Assembly: GCA_021432605.1 (NCBI GenBank)
Contig: MU271144.1
Coordinates: 1,608,606 to 1,672,605, forward strand
DNA length: 64,000 bases
From: Coniochaeta sp. PMI_546
Taxonomy: Eukaryota; Ascomycota; Sordariomycetes; Coniochaetales; Coniochaetaceae
Reading direction: 5' to 3'
This document shows positions 46,819-58,367 of this stretch, in pieces; position 1 is the first letter of the stretch, and every line of letters starts with the position of its first letter. Both the position numbers and the translations under genes were made by a program. A model generated the notes under the pieces. The model worked only from the letters and a program-made list of their open reading frames with translations, searched no databases and was not told the DNA's origin.

Positions 46819-49800
46819 TTAGTAGGGGCTGTTCCGGGCAGGAGGACTCCGACCCTGACCCGGCCACGAGGTACGCACCGGCACCCGGTCGCGGTGGCGA
46901 TGGAAGTCCAAGCGATCGCCGTTGCCGTAGTAGTTGGGACGCCTGGAGTCCTGTCGCTCCTCTCTCCGCTCCTCGCGCCGCTCTTCACGCCGATAATCGC
47001 GTCGATCGTCGCGGTACGGATCCCGCGCCCGGCGCTCGTTCTCACGGTCACTAGCGATCTCGCCGTCCTCCAGGTCCGGATCTCTCTTGGCGCGCTTGAT
47101 TTCCTTCGCCTTCTTTTCCGAGTCTTTATCGGTGTTCTTCCCATCCTGCTCGATGAGACTGTTGAACATCCGTTGCAGGCGTTTTCCAGACACCTGATAT
47201 TCGCCGATAGGCCAGATTGAGGACAGGAATTCCCTAGGGGGAGGCATGTCAGCAAAATCGGGTCGATAACGTAAGTAGGGCTCTTTGGGAACTTACCAGA
47301 ACTGTGGCTCAAGGTTCTCGAGCTGCTCCAGCTCGTCGTCCTTGCGGTTCCTGCGGAGATTCTTGATGTGGTTGCCAAAATTCCTTATTTCAACACCCAG
47401 CACCTTGGCCCGTTCCTTGGCTGCCGGATATTTCTCCTTGGAATAGGCGATCTGGTCCATGTTTGATCGAAGGGGCCTTAGGAACGACCAGATGACATGA
47501 TCCTTGTCCGAACTGTCAATCTCGCTGTCTGCCAGTTTCGAAAGCTCAGCAAAGCGGCTGACCGCCTTCTCTCGCGACCTCTTGAGCTGTTCCAGAACCT
47601 CTGGGTCTACCTTGGCCTTCTCCTTCTCGTGATCCTTCTTGCCGTGCTTGGTATCGGCTGGGCGGCGGTCATCGCGATGAGACCTGTCATCGATGCGCCG
47701 ATGCTTGCTGTTGCGCTCATCATGCTCATCTGTATGTTTCCGCTTGTGCTCGGGACGAGGCGTGGCCCTGTCGGCATTGCTGTGAGACCTATGATGGTCA
47801 TGGCGGTCCCGAGCCTGATTTGCCTTCTTCACCAGCTGTGGTGCAGGAGACCCGGATACGGAGGCTCCCAGGTCACGCCGATGACCATTGATAAGATGTT
47901 TCTTGCTCCGATGGTGGTTCTCGACTGCCTTTTTGGCCGCGGCATCGCTAGTGTGTTTGGCGAGAAGGACAGACAGGAGATATTCGGAACGGCGCACCAG
48001 GTGAACAGCTCCCGGTGAGGCGATGGTCTTGTTGTCAGTCTTCTTGCGCTCTTCCTTCTTATCAACGCGATGTTCCTCAAGGAAGAATTTGTCTTGCATG
48101 TCCAGTTCCGGATCGTCGCGGATCTGGGCCCAGGCGCCGAAGCCGTACCGGTCGATGCCAACAAGGAGCATGCCGTCTTCTCGCGCACCCCATTCGCAAG
48201 AGTAATGCGCCGCCTTTGTTGCATCAGGGAGCCTGAACGTTCGGTTATCGCCATGTTCGCGAATGACTTGGCGCAACAATCTGAGCTGGGGCGGTCGCTC
48301 CATTACGGTCTCGGCGTTGACATTACGGACCTCCCCGAAATTGACGAGAACGGCCTTCCTGTCCTTCTTAGCGAGGGGCTTTCCAGCCTTTTCCTCTTCT
48401 TCGCGGACCTTTTCGTTATTGATCTCAACAGCTTCGCGACTGATACCGATGAGCTCGTCAAGGACGGACCGTAGAAAGTCACGGTCCCTGTCTGAGAGGC
48501 GGGACTCGTGGATGATTTCCTCCTCGCGGTCGTCAAGGGACCCGTAGCGGAAGAACGCCCTGATCAAATTACGGGTTTCCTTCTCATTGAGCGGGCGGCG
48601 AGGGTCAGCCATCAGGGTGCGTTGTTCCTCGACTTCCTCCTGTTCCTCCTTTTCTCGTTGCCTCTTCTTTGCAAGCCGGTCGGCGCGATCAGAGTCAGTG
48701 TTGCCCTTCTTTGAACCCTTCAGAGCAGCCCGGCGAGGCGCGTTCTCTTCCATAGCCTTGGCCAGATACTCTTCGTTCTTCTTCTTCTCTTCTTCCGCCT
48801 TGATGGCCGCAAGCTGTTCCGCGGGAATGATCTGGTCCCAATCAAGGGCGAGCTCGTCGACTTTGACGTCAGTGACCTGCATCCAGTTATCCCAATCAAT
48901 GCCACCAGTGCTGAGGTTCATCTTGTCGTCGACGTTGGTCTTGGTCACCTCGGCATTCTCAAGAATGGCGTCAATGTCCAGTTGCTCCAGCTTCTCTTGG
49001 TTACCGGACTGCTCAAATAGGTTCTGCGAGCGCATCTTCAAGATCTGTTGGATGTCATCGGCGGTCTTGGCCTCATCTATCTTCAAGCCGTGTTCCTTGA
49101 ACTGCTCGCGCAGGGCCTTGCCTTCATCGGTCACACCAGCTTGAATGGTGAGGTATTCAAGGAATAGCTTGTTGCGCGCACGCTTGACGACTTCCTCCTC
49201 AATCGTCTGCTTGGCAACAAGACGATAGACATTCACTGGCCGTTTCTGTCCGATACGATGAGCTCGAGCCATAGCCTGCAAATCCGCCTGGGGGTTCCAG
49301 TCAGAGTCGTAGATGATGACAGTATCGGCAGTCATGAGATTGATACCCAGACCTCCAGCACGTGTGGACAACAAGAAACAGAAATCGTCGCTATCTTCGG
49401 CATTGAAGTGATTGATTGCCATGCGACGAGGTCCTGCGGGGATGGTACCGTCCAACCGCTGGAACTGATAACCACGGATCCGAAGATAGTCGCCGAGGAT
49501 ATCCAGCATTTTCACCATTTGACTGAAAATGAGAACCCGGTGGTTGTCCTTCTTCAGTTTGGTAAGGAGCTGATCGAGGAGCATCATCTTGCCACTGCTG
49601 GTGATGAGACCTTTGATCTGGTCCTCTCGCCGGGTGCTGCCGGCTAAGACACGTTCCTCGGCACCGTGAAACATGTATGGGTGATTGCTAACCTTCTTCA
49701 GCTCCATCATGATGTTCAACAATGATTGTTTGTGGCCATTGCTTGCATCGCTCAGAGCCGCGTAGTTGCGAGTGAGGATGTTCTTGTAGTACTCGAGTTG

Positions 49801-52128
49801 GATATCTGCAAGCTCAACTCGGATGATCTTCTCAGTCTTGGGCGGCAGGTCCGACTCGACCGTCTCCTTTGTGCGCCGGAGAATGTAAGGTGCGATTGCC
49901 TTGTGCAGCTCACTCAACTTAGCTTGGGTCTCGATACGTTTAGCCTCGTCTTTCTCTTCGTCGATGGGTTCCTTGTTATCGGACGAGGAGAGCAGTTCTA
50001 GCTCTTCGTCAACAATGACCTTGCCCGGGTTTAGGAAATCAAGAAGTGCCGACAGCTCGGCTAGATTGTTCTGGATGGGCGTGCCAGTGATGAGCATCTT
50101 GCAGGGGACGCCGAAGCTGACCAGCTTGGCATAGAGTTGGGAGTCACGGTTCTTCAGCCTATGTGCCTCATCGACAGCCAGAACCTGCCACTTTATGGAC
50201 CTGAGAAACTCCCAGTCCAGAAGAATATAGTCGTAAGATGTGACCAACACGTTGAATTTTGGCTTCTTCGGATTCCCGTTGACTAGCAGCTCGTATTGGC
50301 GGATGTTGGACCGGGCAGCCTCAGGACCGAGATAGACAACATAATTGAGGTCAGGGGCCCAATGGTTGAAGGTGTCGCACCATGCAGGGATGACACTGAG
50401 AGGCGCGACGACAAGGAATGGGCCCTCTTGCTGACGTTCGTTCCGGAGCCAGCTGAGGAACGAGACAGACTGTACCGTCTTTCCGAGGCCCATCTCGTCG
50501 GCAAGAATGACATTGTTGCCACGAGTCCAGTTGAGCGCCAAGAAGTTGAGACCCTTCAGCTGGAATTCTCGGAGCTGCCCGTTCTTGATGTAGGAGGGCT
50601 GTTCCTCCAATTTGGTCATTCGCGAGCGGGTGTCGGGGTTGGCCTCCTTCCGGTCAGATTGCCAGGAACGAGAGGAACGGTCCAGGAACTCGTCGATCTT
50701 GTCTTGGGCGTGCTGACTCACGAGTTCAGCGGCCTCCCAGGTGCATTCGTCGTACTGCAAGCCCTTCCATTTGATAAAGTACTCCTTGCCGTCCTCCCCA
50801 TCGCGGACAGCAACAACTCGTTCGACCTTTGTATAGTCCTCGAGTGCTTCTTCTTCTCGTTCGCGGTCGAGCAGCCATTGTTCACGTTGCTCTGGACTTA
50901 TCTCGTCTCCGCCAAATCTCATGTCGAGTTCGTACTCGACAATTTTCTTGTAATAGTTCTCCAGCCGCCGAAACCCTCTGAATCCGGCGACAGACTCTGT
51001 CGTCTCCCAGGTATCGTGGAGATGTGACTTGCCTTGCCACTTGATGTAGTATTTGAAGTCGTGTCGGGTAGCATTAGGTGTAAGCTCCACGCCATCCTTG
51101 ACGTCATGGCGGATGATTTTCTCGATGTAGGGAGAGTTATCTTCTTGGGCAGCCCAGTAGTTCGGCGTCTGCTCGGAATCCTCGTCTTCAAATTCGAATT
51201 CATTCTCACTCTCCTGGTACATACCGGCAGACACTTGCGCAGCTCTACGGCTAGACCACCTCTTCTCCGCAAGAGCCACTGCAGGCTGCAGCTCTTGCTG
51301 CCGGCGGGCTTTTCTTTGAAAGAGTTTGGCTTTGGCGCCACCATAATTATCGGAGTCTGAGTCGGCGGCCGGTGTATGGCGGACAGGAGTATCGCGCTTG
51401 GAGGCTGGACAAAGGTAAGCATGGAGAAACGATTGTGTATAGGATCGACGATGTCGCAAGGAGGACTTACAGGGCTGTGACCGCTCTAGGCGTCGACGCT
51501 TTGCGGTCCGACGGTTCGCAGCGACTACATCCGAGTCGGAATTGTCTTCATCGCCCTCATCGTCCGAATCAACCTAAGGTTCCATTAGCAAAGAGACCAA
51601 CCAGAAGCTCGTTGATGATACGTACAACTTTGCGCCGTTGAACAGGACGAGACTATATACGAAGTGTGAGCGTGGGTGCGAATGAGCCATGGACAGGCAG
51701 GGAGGTAGAGAGTTGCATACGCTTCGGCGGAGACCATATAACTCGGGATTCTCTCTCATATAGTCTTCCTCGGCACTGGTAGGTGCTTTGCGCTTCGGAG
51801 GTTGACGAGAATCACTGGAAGGAGAGGGCTCGTCATCTTCTTGGTCACTTTGCTGCGACTGTGGGCTATCGTCCATATCGAAGTCTGCATCGGCTGAGGC
51901 ATCTTCATCGCTTGAATCCGAAGGTTCTTCGACTGTCAACTCGGGATTCCTAACAGTCACCTCTTCGGCCTCGGGTGTATCCGGCGACGGTGCCTCTGCG
52001 TCCGGGGGTTGGACATCGGACAGATCGCTGTCACTCTGATTGCCATTGGCAATCACATGGTTTTCGCCATCCACCAAAGGAGAGGCGCGTCCATTTACAG
52101 GACTAGCATCCGATGGGGAAGAAGACAT
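46819..52128 (-). CDS. CHD1: CHD1-type chromodomain helicase, nucleosome spacing enzyme
   Basis: Chd1 is an ATP-dependent remodeller that spaces nucleosomes behind elongating polymerase II. Exons: 52128..51721, 51652..51626, 51573..51471, 51404..47297, 47233..46819; 1686 residues. The N-terminus is acidic and serine-rich. Two chromodomains lie at about 270-345 (YYIKWQGKSHLHDTWE) and 370-425 (EYFIKWKGLQYDECTWE). The Snf2 motor has ADEMGLGKT (481-488), DEAH (590-593), MLITGTPIQNN, and in the second lobe RVLIFSQMVKMLDIL, STRAGGLGINLMTAD and ARAHRIGQKRPVNVYR. The SANT-SLIDE DNA-binding region follows (WGAREDGMLLVGIDRYGFGA), then a Chd1 C-terminal helical domain (VIWSFLRPLRSNM) across the last join (EPQFWEFLSSIWP). 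The tail is Arg/Asp-rich (REERREERREER). Exon 2 is only 27 nt. It is head to head with RLI1. Confidence 0.96.
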
Positions 52129-54071
52129 GATGATGTTGCGGATGGAGGCTACCTGCTATAAGACGGCGAGGTCAGTCAGAGTTTTCCGCCATTTTGAGTT
52201 TCGGCAGTTGAACGAGGCGGTGGACGCCCCGGAAGCGACCAGGAAACACGCATGGGTATCCAAAATCAAGCCGAGAGTCGCTATCAATGACGTTTGTCGC
52301 ATTCGAGATGGATCGGTGATGGACGCGAGGCTGATAGTCGATGGACAGCAATTGTGGCTTCGGAGATCGACGGGGATTCTGTGGAGAGCTGTACATGGAT
52401 GGAACGTATCGAGCGGTATCACTTTGATCGGTGTCGAGGCATCCGGAGACGATATAAGGTGGTTTTGATGGCATACTAGGTGGGCATGTGTCCAAGTCGA
52501 TGGACTTTCTCGATGGCGGATGACAGGCAGATAGTCCAAGGCTAGGCAGGGGCCAAGAGGGTGGGAACAACAGCAATAGCACTTACAAGTCATTAAATTA
52601 CAAATAGCCTCCTGGTATTAGACTGTTGGTGATGTGTGTTATGAGACTGGTTTGGGTATGGTATGGGTATGGAGTGTTGTGGTGGTGGCAGGTTCGAGAC
52701 CCGGTCACAGATGGAGTGCTGAACCTGAACCTGAATCGGAATATCAAATTGACTTGTGAGGTGGGAGTGGTGGAAAAGAGAGAAAAGGCCGGTGGATGGA
52801 CCTTGCAGGGTGCCCAAGGCTGTAGGTGGCCCGTGCTCAGTGCTCCAAACCTTCAGTATTGTCTCCACCACGCAGTGGCCAGCTGGAAGCGCTGGCTGAC
52901 CCTTAGGTACTACTGTGTATTGTCCGCGACCCGTTGCTATTGTTGCCTTAGCCGGCTGCCTGGCACAACGGGAGTTACCTCCAGGTACCTCCCAGAGTAA
53001 GGTCAGGTACCTTATTGTGTGCTCACCACAACTTCTATTCAGAGCTCAAATGTCGAGCCAAGCCAAGCCAGAGCCGGGCAACACTGGTCAAACAACAATA
53101 CCTTGGCTGAAAGTTATTCATGATACGTTGATATTGGACGATCAGTAGTCTCGGTATTCATACCGGATATCTTGCATCTTGTTTCCAACTCCACGATCTT
53201 ACTCATGCTGGAGACTTCCACCGTTGGTACTGTGGCACTTCTCTCGACTACAACTCTACACTACTTTACCATTTGGTCGGTTTTATTATCGGTGAAGCTG
53301 GCTGCACCACCGCTTGGAGAACACTATTTAAATAACCACAAACCGCCTCAATGTCACGCCCGAGACGAGACGGTAGATATTTTTAACCTGTCCTCGAGCC
53401 TCAAAATGACTGGCAAGACTCATAGATGATCGAGATGCATTTTGAGTCAAGCTTACTCGTTGAGTCATCGCTCCCTCACCACTATGTCGGAGGTTGACAA
53501 GGCTACCTACCGACCTACTCTGTCTTACCTATCCGTGAAGAGTGAAAAGTGTCGCCTTCATTCAAACTGTGGCTCAGCACTGAAGCAACTGCCTCAGCCC
53601 ACCTACTACGACGAAGTACTGCGGTACAGGATACGCACTTACTAGTCTACCTTATGTACACTAGCTGAGCACTACTCTACCTTGATAGCCTGCCTATCAG
53701 CGGTCTGTAAATCTCGATGACATGAGGTATGCAGTACACCGGTACACCTTACCCCTCCAGATCTGGCTGAGAGTCACCCGAAGGGATATCCACTTGCCCT
53801 TGCCCCACCACAAATTCTTTGGATCACAACTCCAACAAGCCTATTCTAATCTTGCTATTGTGTCGTCTCCTTTCAAATCTCGAGATCTCTGGCGAGACTT
53901 GTTAATTCTTCCACTCCCTCTGTCGCTTCTTGTTTATTGAGGAATACTCGTCACATCTCGCTGGAAAATCGTCCGGAAAGGTCTAAGAGAACCTTTTGTG
54001 TCCGCGCATCCTGTCGTCATCGTCACCTTCACCGTCGAGATCGATTGGGCCTCGACCCAATATCTGCCAAT
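52129..54071. promoter_or_regulatory. Divergent intergenic region CHD1 / RLI1
   Basis: About 1.9 kb with promoters for both genes. AGGTACCT occurs at 52983-52990, with a GGTACCTTA element starting about 53005 and CCTTAGGTAC at 52901-52910. CT-rich leader sequence lies just upstream of RLI1. Open frames of up to 145 codons occur near 52156-52593 and 53937-54428; they have no recognisable motif or conserved splice pattern and the latter overlaps the first RLI1 exons. Confidence 0.45.
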
Positions 54072-56271
54072 ATGTCCGACAGACTCACTCGGTTAGCACT
54101 CTCGCCATTTTACCAACCTGGATTATTTGGCAACCACTGTACTGACCTCGCTTTTCCACTTCTAGTGTTGCTATTGTCAATAGCGACAAGGTCCGTCCCC
54201 GACTTCCTCCACCCCGCGGGGACCCCGCCGTGCCATGAAGGAAACAGAAAACTGACTAAAAATGTGTGTCGGTGCCAACAGTGCAAGCCAAAGGTACGCC
54301 AGGAGAACAGCGATGTCGCAATCATACAATATGGGAACCCTTGGAGACTAACAGGCTGTAGAAATGTCGTCAAGAGTGCAAGAAATCCTGTCCTGTCGTG
54401 CGAAGCGGCAAGCTCTGTATCGAAGTGACCCCTGAGTCCCGCCTGGCCTTCATCTCGGAAAGTCTCTGCATCGGATGCGGTATCTGCCCTAAGAAATGTC
54501 CTTTCAGCGCCATTACCATCATCAATCTGCCCACCAACCTCGAGAGCCAAGTCACCCATCGGTACTCGGCCAACAGCTTCAAGCTCCACCGACTGCCCAT
54601 GCCCCGACCTGGAATGGTGCTTGGTCTGGTTGGAACAAACGGTATCGGCAAAAGTACCGCTCTGAAGATTCTCAGTGGCAAGTTGAAGCCCAACTTGGGC
54701 AGGTTCGATAACCCGCCGGACTGGGAGGATGTTATCAAGTACTTCCGTGGTTCCGAGCTACAGAGTAAGTTACCCTAGGCTCGCGGTGGTTGATGGAAGA
54801 GAAACGTCCCTTTCTATGCTAATGCGAAGATCTTGTAACACAGACTACTTTACAAAACTGCTCGAGGATGACCTTAAGGCTGTTGTGAAGCCTCAGTACG
54901 TCGATCAGATCCCGAAGGCCATCCGCGCCCCGGACAGGAGTGTCGAAGCTCTCATCAAGGGTCGCTCTGCCATGAAGAACTTCGATGAGGTCCTAGACAC
55001 CCTCGGTAAGCCGCCATTATTACACATATACCTCTGACAAGGTCACTAATAATCTGGCGCTAGAGTTGCGCCATATTCTCGACCGCGATGTTTCCCATCT
55101 CTCTGGTGGTGAGCTTCAACGTTTCGCCATCGGTACCGTCTGCGTCCAGCAAGCCGATGTGTACATGTTCGACGAGCCGTCTTCGTATTTGGATGTGAAG
55201 CAGAGGCTGAGCGCAGCTCGGATCATCCGATCTCTCCTTCGCCCTGACGACTATGTCATTGTTGTCGAGCACGATTTGTCCGTCCTTGACTACCTCTCCG
55301 ACTTCATCTGTGTCCTCTACGGCAAGCCGGCCGTCTATGGTGTCGTCACGCTGCCCCACTCCGTCCGTGAAGGCATCAACATCTTCCTTGATGGCCACAT
55401 TCCCACCGAGAACTTGCGATTCCGAGACGAGTCCCTCACGTTCAAGCTTTCCGAGGGTACGGAGGAGTACCTTTCGGACAGGTCTCGCGCTTTCAAGTAT
55501 CCCTCCATGGAGAAGACTCTCGGAAACTTCCACCTCAAGATTGACGCCGGCGACTTCACCGACTCCGAGATCATTGTCATGATGGGCGAGAACGGTACTG
55601 GCAAGACCACCTTCTGCCGTCTCCTTGCCGGAGCCATCAAGCCCGACGGAACCCGGAAGGTGCCTGATCTGAGGATCAGCATGAAGCCGCAGACCATCAC
55701 CCCCAAATTCGAGGGCACCGTCCGCCAGCTCTTCTTCAAGAAGATCAAGGCCGCCTTCCTGTCGCCCCAGTTCCAGACCGACGTCGTCAAGCCCCTCAAG
55801 CTCGACGACTTCATCGACCAGGAAGTCAAGAACCTGTCCGGCGGTGAACTGCAGCGTGTCGCCATCGTCCTCGCCCTCGGCCTGCCAGCCGATATCTACC
55901 TGATCGACGAGCCGTCGGCCTACCTCGATTCCGAGCAGCGTATCATCGCCGCGCGCGTCATCAAGCGCTTCATCATGCACGCCAAGAAGACAGCCTTCAT
56001 CGTCGAGCACGACTTCATCATGGCCACCTACCTGGCCGACCGCGTCATCGTCTTCGACGGCAAGCCGGGCATCGACGCCCACGCCAACTCGCCCGAGTCC
56101 CTGCTCACGGGCTGCAACACCTTCCTCAAGAACCTCGACGTCACCTTCCGCCGCGACCCGACCAACTACCGCCCCCGCATCAACAAGGCCAACAGCCAGC
56201 TCGACCAGGAGCAGAAGCTGAGCGGCAACTTCTTCTTCCTCGAGGACAACGACGCCGCCAAGACGAGTTGA
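54072..56271 (+). CDS. RLI1: ABCE1/Rli1 ribosome recycling ATPase
   Basis: Rli1 is an essential twin-ATPase with two [4Fe-4S] clusters that splits 80S ribosomes after termination and assists initiation. Exons: 54072..54091, 54166..54190, 54282..54293, 54362..54764, 54844..55005, 55064..56271; 609 residues. The N-terminal cluster cysteines are C16, C21, C25, C29 ([16 protein letters not shown]) and C55, C58, C61, C65 ([11 protein letters not shown]). The first nucleotide-binding domain has GTNGIGKST (110-118) and [13 protein letters not shown] (about 219); the second has GENGTGKTT (about 381) and [11 protein letters not shown] (about 465), with DEPSSYLD and DEPSAYLD Walker B/D-loops. The first cluster is assembled from three tiny exons of 20, 25 and 12 nt plus exon 4; the joins give exactly the conserved [20 protein letters not shown]. 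Donors of the first two introns are unusual (GTTAGC, GTCCGT). Confidence 0.97.
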
Positions 56272-57210
56272 AGGAGGGCATCCCACGCAAGAACAGGAAT
56301 GACGACGGCCACGACGACGAAAAAAGAAAGCATTACCCCCAGCATGATCCCGGCGTTCTAGGCGTTCAAAAGAAAAAGCGAGGCGGCTGCGGCCCCGGCG
56401 GCGGCGATCTGGCTTTGGAGGAGGGCGGCGCGTCCGAGGACGACGACGATCCGGACATCTGACGCCGGCGACGGCAGTCTATCCCCTGTTGCCTGGTCCT
56501 GCGGAAAGAGAATGGTTCCCCCCCGCCCCTGGTTTGAAGTGTTTTGTCTTATTGCTTTTTTTTCTCTTCTTCCCCTTTGGCTTTACCACTTCTATTTTAT
56601 CGAATCCGTATATGCGACTTTTAACTGGGGGCGGCGAAGGAGGCCAAATCTTCTCGTAGATTGAGGGGCAATGGATCAAGCAGGGTGACTGCCGTCCGTC
56701 ACGCACGCACAGGGGCGTGTGGGCGAAAAGGATGTGAAGAGACGGATTGAATGCAGGGTGACGGGGGTAAGGGGGTGGGAGGCACTTCCATCTTGCCTTG
56801 AGAAGAAGGCCCCGTTTATAGGCCTCACAGTACTCGGACAATACAATCAGCTGTCAAATGCATAACGTGAGAGACGGGAGTGAGTTCGTCGTTGGTCAGG
56901 TTGCTGTGGGAAGGAACATGTGCGCTCGAGCTTGAGCGGTCCTGGATCGTTCGTGAGGTCTCTCTGTCTATGGATTTCTCCAACCGTGGCCGTGTAAATG
57001 TCTTGTTTTCTGACTCACGTGATTCTGTGGCACGGCCAGGTTATTATTGTCTGCCGTGATTCCCTTTCTGGAGCGCCTCGGTATTTTACACATTGTCTTT
57101 CCGGTAGGCGCGGTTGGGTCTGGACAGCCGTGTATATCTCTGCGTGTCCCATGAGTTGACCGCTACCCGTAGGTTGTCCGGTGCCGATGAGTTGGTAAGG
57201 AAGGTAAGAA
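56272..57210. other. Intergenic region after RLI1
   Basis: The 3' untranslated region of RLI1 followed by unassigned DNA. A 64-codon frame at 56268-56462 begins over the RLI1 stop and is Gly/Asp-rich; it looks like GC-rich 3' sequence rather than a gene. A plus-strand T9 run about 56556-56564 in pyrimidine-rich DNA may lie near the transcript end. Confidence 0.35.
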
Positions 57211-57612
57211 TGTCGTATACCCATGGCTTATGACTGGGTACCCATGGGTCCACCTAGGTACACAAGGATTATGTCTGGGTACCCACGGTGCCGTCTGGAT
57301 ACCCATGGAGCCATCCGGATATGTCTGGGTATCTATAGATTCTTCTGGATACCCATGGGTTGTCCAGATATATCTGGGTATCTATATAGATTCTTCTGGG
57401 TACCCATAGGTAGTCTAGATATGTCTAGGTACCCACGGTACCGCCTGGGTCCCCATGAATTATATCTGGGTACCCACGGGTTATGTCTGGATACCCATGG
57501 GTTATGTCTGGGTACCCATGGGTTATGTCTGGGGACCCACGATGCCATCTGGGTACCCATGGGTTCGTCTGCATAGCCATAGGGTGTTTGGCTTTGCTTG
57601 GGTACCACGGCG
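57211..57612. repeat. 21-bp minisatellite built from palindromes
   Basis: Tandem, partly diverged copies of a 21-bp unit. The cleanest three are 57460-57480, 57481-57501 and 57502-57522 (TTATGTCTGGGTACCCATGGG and variants). The unit contains two self-complementary blocks, GGGTACCC and ACCCATGGGT, sharing ACCC. Flanking copies are more diverged and some are lengthened. An isolated copy lies at about 57699-57724. As 21 is a multiple of three, long frames stay open on both strands, giving seven-residue peptide repeats (YVWVPMG); I do not regard these as genes. The array sits between the 3' ends of RLI1 and PRP40. Confidence 0.85.
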
Positions 57613-57724
57613 ACGTCTGCCATCCATCTACCCGGATTGGCGATCGCTTATGAGCTTTTAGGTAGCGCGTATCCTTCTGTTATCCCTTATAAGCTGGTTT
57701 GGGTACCCATGGGTATGTCTAGGC

Positions 57725-58367
57725 CATAGGCTCTGCCTGAACACATCACGTCACGAATTCTCAGCAGGTCTTACAGGTAGGTAACGAAACGCACATCGTT
57801 TATTAAGGTACTATCTAATCTGCTAAGAGACACCGGTGGATGAAGGAAGAAATGTAGCAAGCATACGTACGGTTCCAGGTAATCTTCTCGCTATGCTTTC
57901 GTGCCTTGCTGGAGAGATCCAGTAATGACGCGTGATGCTTATGCTGACACGAAGAATAAAAAGGTTGCGCCGGCTGATATCGAGATATGACGTGCCGGTG
58001 GTCGATGTCAGGCTGATATCTCTGCTTTGGAAGCGGTCATCTTGCCAACCAGAGAGTGCACGTGAATGTGATCCAATACGTACTTGGAAGGATCTGCCTA
58101 ACAACAATGTCGGCCGGATGAAGAAGGCTGCATAGAGTTAATGGTGGCGCGAGGAGGAGGGTATGCCATGACGCCGAAAGGTTATCCTGAGCTGGCTGTC
58201 TGATAGTTGCTTGAATTAGACACGCCAGCAAATCGTACATAACGAAGGGTCGAACACGAGCCTGTCTCTGGAAGTCTGTCGCCCATTCCAGACAGTCAAG
58301 CAGCCCAACGTTGGCGGGGCTGCATTCGTCGATGCTGATGATAGGAGTTCGAAGGGGGATGTGGCAC
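57725..58367. other. Intergenic region downstream of PRP40
   Basis: Between the minisatellite and the PRP40 stop. It probably includes the PRP40 3' untranslated region. Frames are short and lack motifs. Confidence 0.35.

Noticed and set aside
46764-47378. 204-codon minus-strand frame overlapping the CHD1 C-terminus
   Set aside because: It is out of frame with the spliced CHD1 reading, which continues correctly across the 47296..47234 intron (EPQFW to EFLSSIWP).
52680-52715. tRNA-like B-box (GGTTCGAGACC)
   Set aside because: No matching A-box, acceptor stem or anticodon arm could be drawn around it.
55060-56286. 408-codon open frame antisense to RLI1
   Set aside because: Same effect: the last RLI1 exon has GC-rich third positions. 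The antisense product is low-complexity Val/Gly/Asp-rich sequence.
56268-56462. 64-codon frame starting over the RLI1 stop
   Set aside because: It has no ATG upstream context of its own, is Gly/Asp-rich, and is best explained as GC-rich 3' untranslated sequence.
57223-57623. Open frames of 117 (plus) and 96 (minus) codons in the minisatellite
   Set aside because: They result from a 21-bp period that is a multiple of three; the peptides are seven-residue repeats, open on both strands.
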